Source of the DNA: Dasypus novemcinctus | Lineage: Eukaryota; Chordata; Mammalia; Cingulata; Dasypodidae | Assembly: GCF_030445035.2 (NCBI RefSeq) | Contig: NC_080694.1 | Coordinates: forward strand, 71,997,147-72,061,146 | DNA: 64,000 nucleotides | Reading direction: 5' to 3' | Shown: piece by piece, positions 60,962 to 64,000 of the stretch | Layout: the number at the start of each line of letters is the position of its first letter | Numbering within the stretch: position 1 is the first letter of the stretch | Program-made: the position numbers and the translations under genes | Notes under the pieces: generated by a model | What the model was told of the DNA's origin: nothing | Seen by the model: only the letters and a program-made list of their open reading frames with translations | The model's database searches: none

Positions 60962-60991
60962 AGGTAAGGACCCCCGTCCCCTCCCGGGCCT

Positions 60992-61197
60992 AACAGCCCA
61001 CCGGAGAGGGCTCTTCCGTCCGCCCTTAGCGGACCCCTCGACCAGCCCCATACAGGCTCGGTCTCTTCCGCCCGGCACTCTGCGCGGGCCCCTCAACAGC
61101 CCGCCAGCGAGGGCTCTTCCGTCCGCCCTTAGCAGACCCCTCGACCAGCCCTGTACAGGCTCGGTCTCTTCTGCCCGGCACTCTGCGCGGGCCCCTC
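60992..61197 (+). repeat. 103-bp tandem duplication in the element's leader
   Basis: Copy 1 (60,992-61,094) and copy 2 (61,095-61,197) both run from 'aacagccc' through 'gagggctcttccgtccgccc' and 'acaggctcggtctcttc' to 'ctctgcgcgggcccctca', with only a few differences. The start of a partial third copy may follow at 61,223. Confidence 0.92.
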
Positions 61198-61322
61198 ATT
61201 GCCCCCCCCCCTCAGGAGGGCTCTGGCACACTGCAGCTCTGGCCACTCGGGCCCAGCCACCCTAGAGGCATCCGATAAAGTCCCTGCTGTCCCTCCACCT
61301 TACCCCCGCCTCGCTCCATAAT

Positions 61323-62603
61323 TTGGCGGACCCCATGCCTGTTCCCCTCCCACCGCAGCCATTCCTTCGTTACTTCCTCCTCGTCACCTTTCTGTTTGTC
61401 GTCCCCCTCTCTGCCTTCTGCCTTGCCAACACGGCTCCTAGGGACTGGAACCCTGGCCAAAGAATCCTCTTAGCCGTTGCCTTTCTCCTTCTCATCCTCG
61501 CTCTGGTCTCCCTTATCGTCCTGTTCCTCAATAGGCCTTTCCCTTTTCTCCCCTCCCTCTCTCTCGCCATGGGGACCTCTCTCTCTCGCAAGCAAGCACT
61601 CCTGGTCCGCGCCCTGGCGGCCCTGCTTGACTTCCATCAATGCAAGGTCTCCGTCCGACAGCTGCAGTCCTTTTGGGACCTCCTTCTTCCCTTTAATCCC
61701 TGGCTTGCTACCGCTAACCTCTGGGACCCTGACACCTACCGAATTCTCATCGACCGCGTCGCTGCGGCTATACAGCACGAGAATAAACACTTTCCCCTGG
61801 GCCTTATTCCCGCCCTTATTACGCTCCAGTCCTGCCTCCAGGGGGCTCGCCCCCCCCAGACCTATTTTACAGAGGAGGAGGAGGACAACGCTCCCGCCTC
61901 GTCTAACTCCGATTTCGCCTCGGCATGCACTCAAATGGAGCGAGTACTGGAGCAGGGCCTGCAAGGCCAAGATGGCAAATTTCCGCCTTCTTCTTCGGCT
62001 GTGAGCCGCCCGCCTAAACCACAGGGCCAAGGGCGGCCCACATACCCGGCCCCTCCCCGGCCTGGCGTGCCTCCTCTCTCCGCTCCTCCCTCCGCACCGC
62101 CTTGCTACGGGCCCCACCTTCCCGCCCCTGAGGGTGGCGCTTGGGATGAGCTTTCCCCCTCCCCTTCTGCCCCTGTCTCCTGGGACCTGCCCGCCTCGAC
62201 GTTGCCAAAGGGGTGGACCCTTTTCACTTCTGACCCCTGGGCTCCGCCCCCGCACGAGGCTTCCTCTCTCGCCCCGCCCCTCGGATCTCCCTTCCGCTGG
62301 CTTAGCCAATCTGGATCCCGGGCCAGAACACCAAACCCGCCACCGCAGCCGAGGCCAACAAGGAGGGAGCGCTGCCGCCTGAGGGCCCTGCAACACCAGA
62401 TGAACCAGCTCTCCCTGGGTGTGATGGATCCAGAGGAAATGAGGAATCTACTTCGTCTATACCGCGCAGCTAAACGCGCTCACCCCGCCCCTCACCCAAA
62501 CCTCTCTGCTCTTCTCCTCTCCATGCTCTCGCTCCTCCTCACAACCCCGACGGTGCTCTCCAATCCACAACACCAACCTTTCAATTGGTCTCCTTTTTTA
62601 TAA
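61323..62603 (+). CDS. Retrovirus-derived composite open frame (Gag matrix-like plus Env-leader-like)
   Basis: 426 codons, no break seen. Residues 1-82: leader with two hydrophobic segments (about 14-35 and 48-70). From Met83 (61,569, good start context gccATGG): MGTSLSRKQALLVRALAALL, a possible myristoylation start followed by a betaretrovirus matrix-like helical domain (KVSVRQLQSFWDLLLPFNPW, DPDTYRILIDRVAAAIQ) to about residue 180. Then an acidic run (EEEED), a Pro-rich stretch (about 220-345), an Arg-rich motif (RPTRRERCRLRALQHQMNQL) and a hydrophobic tail (LSALLLSMLSLLL). The last two resemble the Rec-like signal peptide at the start of betaretroviral Env. The domain calls are by pattern, not by search. 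It belongs to the fossil element, and there is no evidence of host use. The 308-codon frame on the other strand is a shadow. Confidence 0.7.
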   Translation: MADPMPVPLPPQPFLRYFLLVTFLFVVPLSAFCLANTAPRDWNPGQRILLAVAFLLLILALVSLIVLFLNRPFPFLPSLSLAMGTSLSRKQALLVRALAALLDFHQCKVSVRQLQSFWDLLLPFNPWLATANLWDPDTYRILIDRVAAAIQHENKHFPLGLIPALITLQSCLQGARPPQTYFTEEEEDNAPASSNSDFASACTQMERVLEQGLQGQDGKFPPSSSAVSRPPKPQGQGRPTYPAPPRPGVPPLSAPPSAPPCYGPHLPAPEGGAWDELSPSPSAPVSWDLPASTLPKGWTLFTSDPWAPPPHEASSLAPPLGSPFRWLSQSGSRARTPNPPPQPRPTRRERCRLRALQHQMNQLSLGVMDPEEMRNLLRLYRAAKRAHPAPHPNLSALLLSMLSLLLTTPTVLSNPQHQPFNWSPFL

Positions 62604-62938
62604 TCCAGAAAGCACCAGTCTCCTCCCCATCACCTTCAGTCCTAGTCAGCCCAAATAAGGTTTTAAATCCTCCCCCTCAGCCTAACCCTGCACCCGCTTC
62701 ACACGGCACACCAGTTCCTTCTAGCAACGGCACACTTAGCAACAGCACACCTGTTAAAACCGGCCCATCCCCCGCAGCCTAAGAGGACCGTGCCACCGAT
62801 TTGATTTTGTCCCCCTGTCAGCCCTTGCCCTATCCCGCTACCCCTTACCCCGCTCCTCCCGCCTACCAGCCAGCAGAGGCCGTCTGCCCATTGCCATGGC
62901 AGCCCCCTTTTCTTCTAAACTAAAAAACAAGGGTGAGA
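62604..62938 (+). mobile_element. 3' interior remnant and purine tract of the element
   Basis: Pro/Ser-rich sequence with no long frame, ending in 'ctaaaaaacaagggtgaga' before the 3' LTR. It may be what remains of the env region. Confidence 0.6.
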
Positions 62939-63531
62939 TGAGATAACAAGCATGCTACCATCGTTGGGCGGGCCCAGCACGTTGAGATGAGGCCTCGTCT
63001 CCTGCTGGGTGAGTGCTTGGCGCGGGTAGATTGTCGCCCCCCTGCTACTCTTGCCCGTAACGGCTGCCTCCTCTATCTCCACCCAGCATCCGGTCTCCAC
63101 AGGGGCTGCCCTAGGGTAATCGGCCTGCCTCTCCCGCCTCACCAGAACCCAACCCACAACTTCCCCTTATCTTCTGCCCCAGCCCCCATATACCCCCCGC
63201 CAGAATGATAACCTCACCTCTGCCCCTTTACCTAGCAACAGCCTCCAACAACCTACCGGAGGTCGCCTTCAGCTTAAGCCAACCCGCACCCCACACGTCG
63301 CCCCTTACCCTCGTACCTCACCCCCAACCGTCTCCCAGCCAATTAGCAGCCTCCCCTCACATACATTGCCTTATTTGGCTTAGCCTTGCTACCGCCAGTG
63401 CCCTAGCCTATATAAACGCTTGTCTTCCTCAATAAAGCAGACGCGTTGCCACCACTCTCCGTCTCCGCAGCATTCTTCCTGCCACTGTGCGTCCGCCCTT
63501 GGCACCGCCCGCTGTCTGCCATGCGCCCTCA
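62939..63531 (+). repeat. 3' LTR
   Basis: Matches 60,346-60,940 end to end (TGAGATAACAAG to GCGCCCTCA), with TATA near 63,411 and aataaa near 63,433. The exact 5' boundary could be 62,934 or 62,939 because TGAGA is repeated there. Confidence 0.94.
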
Positions 63532-64000
63532 ACAATGGACTAAATTAGTAGTATTATAATTATACTATGGGGTTATTATTATTCTAGCAATGAAGAACTT
63601 TTATCATTGATATGGGGGAAGTGGCTCCCAAAGGTTCTGGGGAGTTGGAGAGGGAAGAATGAATGTGGGGGCATTTTTGGAATATTAGAATTGTCCTGTA
63701 TGGCACTGCAATGAAAGGTATGAATCATTGTATATTTTATCATACCCTACAGAATTGTGCATGACATAGTGTGGACAATAGTGTAAACTATGTTCCACAG
63801 TTGGTAGCAGTGCTTCAAGATGTGTTCAACCATAGCAAATGTGCCACAGCAGTGATGTGGTTATTGTGGGACAGTGTGGGAGGGGGAGTGAGTGGAGAAA
63901 GTGAGAGTACACTATATTTATATAATCTAAAGTTTATTTAACATAAAAGAACTTAAAAATAAAGTAAAATTTTAAGAAACCATAAAAAAGACACTAGGTG
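63532..64000 (+). mobile_element. L1 3' UTR, right part, with A-rich end
   Basis: Continues 59,593-60,345: 'ggactaaattagtagtatta', 'tatggggttattattattctagcaatg', 'gtgggagggggagtgagtgg' and the A-rich end near 63,945-63,985 match 22,530-22,980. The window ends just after the tail, so the target duplication cannot be checked. Confidence 0.88.

Larger units (their letters stand above)
60346..63531 (+). mobile_element. Non-autonomous class II (ERV2/ERVK-type) provirus-like element
   Basis: Two LTRs flank a ~2.0-kb interior. A 6-bp target duplication (acaatg) lies at 60,340-60,345 and 63,532-63,537; 6 bp is usual for class II elements. A primer site close to the lysine-tRNA (Lys1,2) type follows the 5' LTR, and a purine-rich run (62,922-62,933) precedes the 3' LTR. 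By eye the LTRs differ at about 21 positions plus one small indel in ~593 (about 3.5%). At an assumed 2e-9 changes per site per year that is on the order of 8-9 million years. Capsid, protease, polymerase and Env ectodomain are absent, so it is internally deleted and could only have moved with help from a relative. Confidence 0.93.

Noticed and set aside
61470-62396. 308-codon frame on the minus strand
   Set aside because: It is a GC-driven shadow opposite the ERV composite frame; Arg/Gly-rich with no domain.

Overview
This is mammalian nuclear DNA, most likely from an armadillo (Xenarthra, Dasypus-type). The main evidence is copies of the tRNA-derived DAS-SINE family (18.5 kb, 57.6 kb, and older relatives at 8.7, 25.2, 32.0 and 34.3 kb) together with a characteristic L1 lineage that has a very long 3' UTR. 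I see no intact host gene. There are three olfactory receptor (OR) pseudogenes, all on the + strand: an OR5V1-like copy (12.2-13.2 kb), an OR2B3-like copy broken by one nonsense codon (29.7-30.7 kb), and an OR2-like copy split in two by a full-length L1 (42.8-43.1 and 53.0-53.3 kb). In human, OR5V1 and OR2B3 both lie in the OR cluster of the extended MHC class I region (6p22.1), so this window is probably the armadillo counterpart of part of that cluster.

Layout. 0-3.4 kb: an old LTR fragment, a truncated L1 tail with perfect target-site duplications, and a GC-rich TATA-bearing stretch. 3.5-7.5 kb: a decayed class I retrovirus-like fossil. 7.5-12 kb: AT-rich DNA with MIR, L2, DAS and L1 pieces. 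12.2-13.2 kb: OR5V1-like pseudogene. 14.06-14.69 kb: processed pseudogene of PTBP3. 16.3-16.5 kb: 30-bp minisatellite. 16.7-23.0 kb: one old sense L1 carrying at least three later insertions. 23-29.7 kb: MER5A, L1 and DAS fragments plus a pair of 366-bp direct duplicates. 29.7-30.7 kb: OR2B3-like pseudogene. 31-42 kb: SINEs and L1 pieces in both orientations. 42.8-53.3 kb: the OR2-like pseudogene with a 9.9-kb antisense L1 inside it. 54-57 kb: ERVL-type LTR pieces and L1 tails. 57.1-64.0 kb: an internally deleted L1 whose 5' UTR is a ~105-bp monomer array, interrupted by a DAS-SINE and by a young, non-autonomous class II retrovirus-like element with two LTRs.

The most unusual object is that last element (60,346-63,531). 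It has paired LTRs about 3.5% apart, a lysine-tRNA-type primer site, a 6-bp target duplication, and one 426-codon open frame. The frame appears to join a hydrophobic leader, a Gag matrix-like domain, a proline-rich stretch and an Env-leader (Rec-like) arginine-rich and hydrophobic tail. No capsid, protease, polymerase or Env ectodomain is visible. Family assignments come from remembered sequences and motif recognition, not from database searches.
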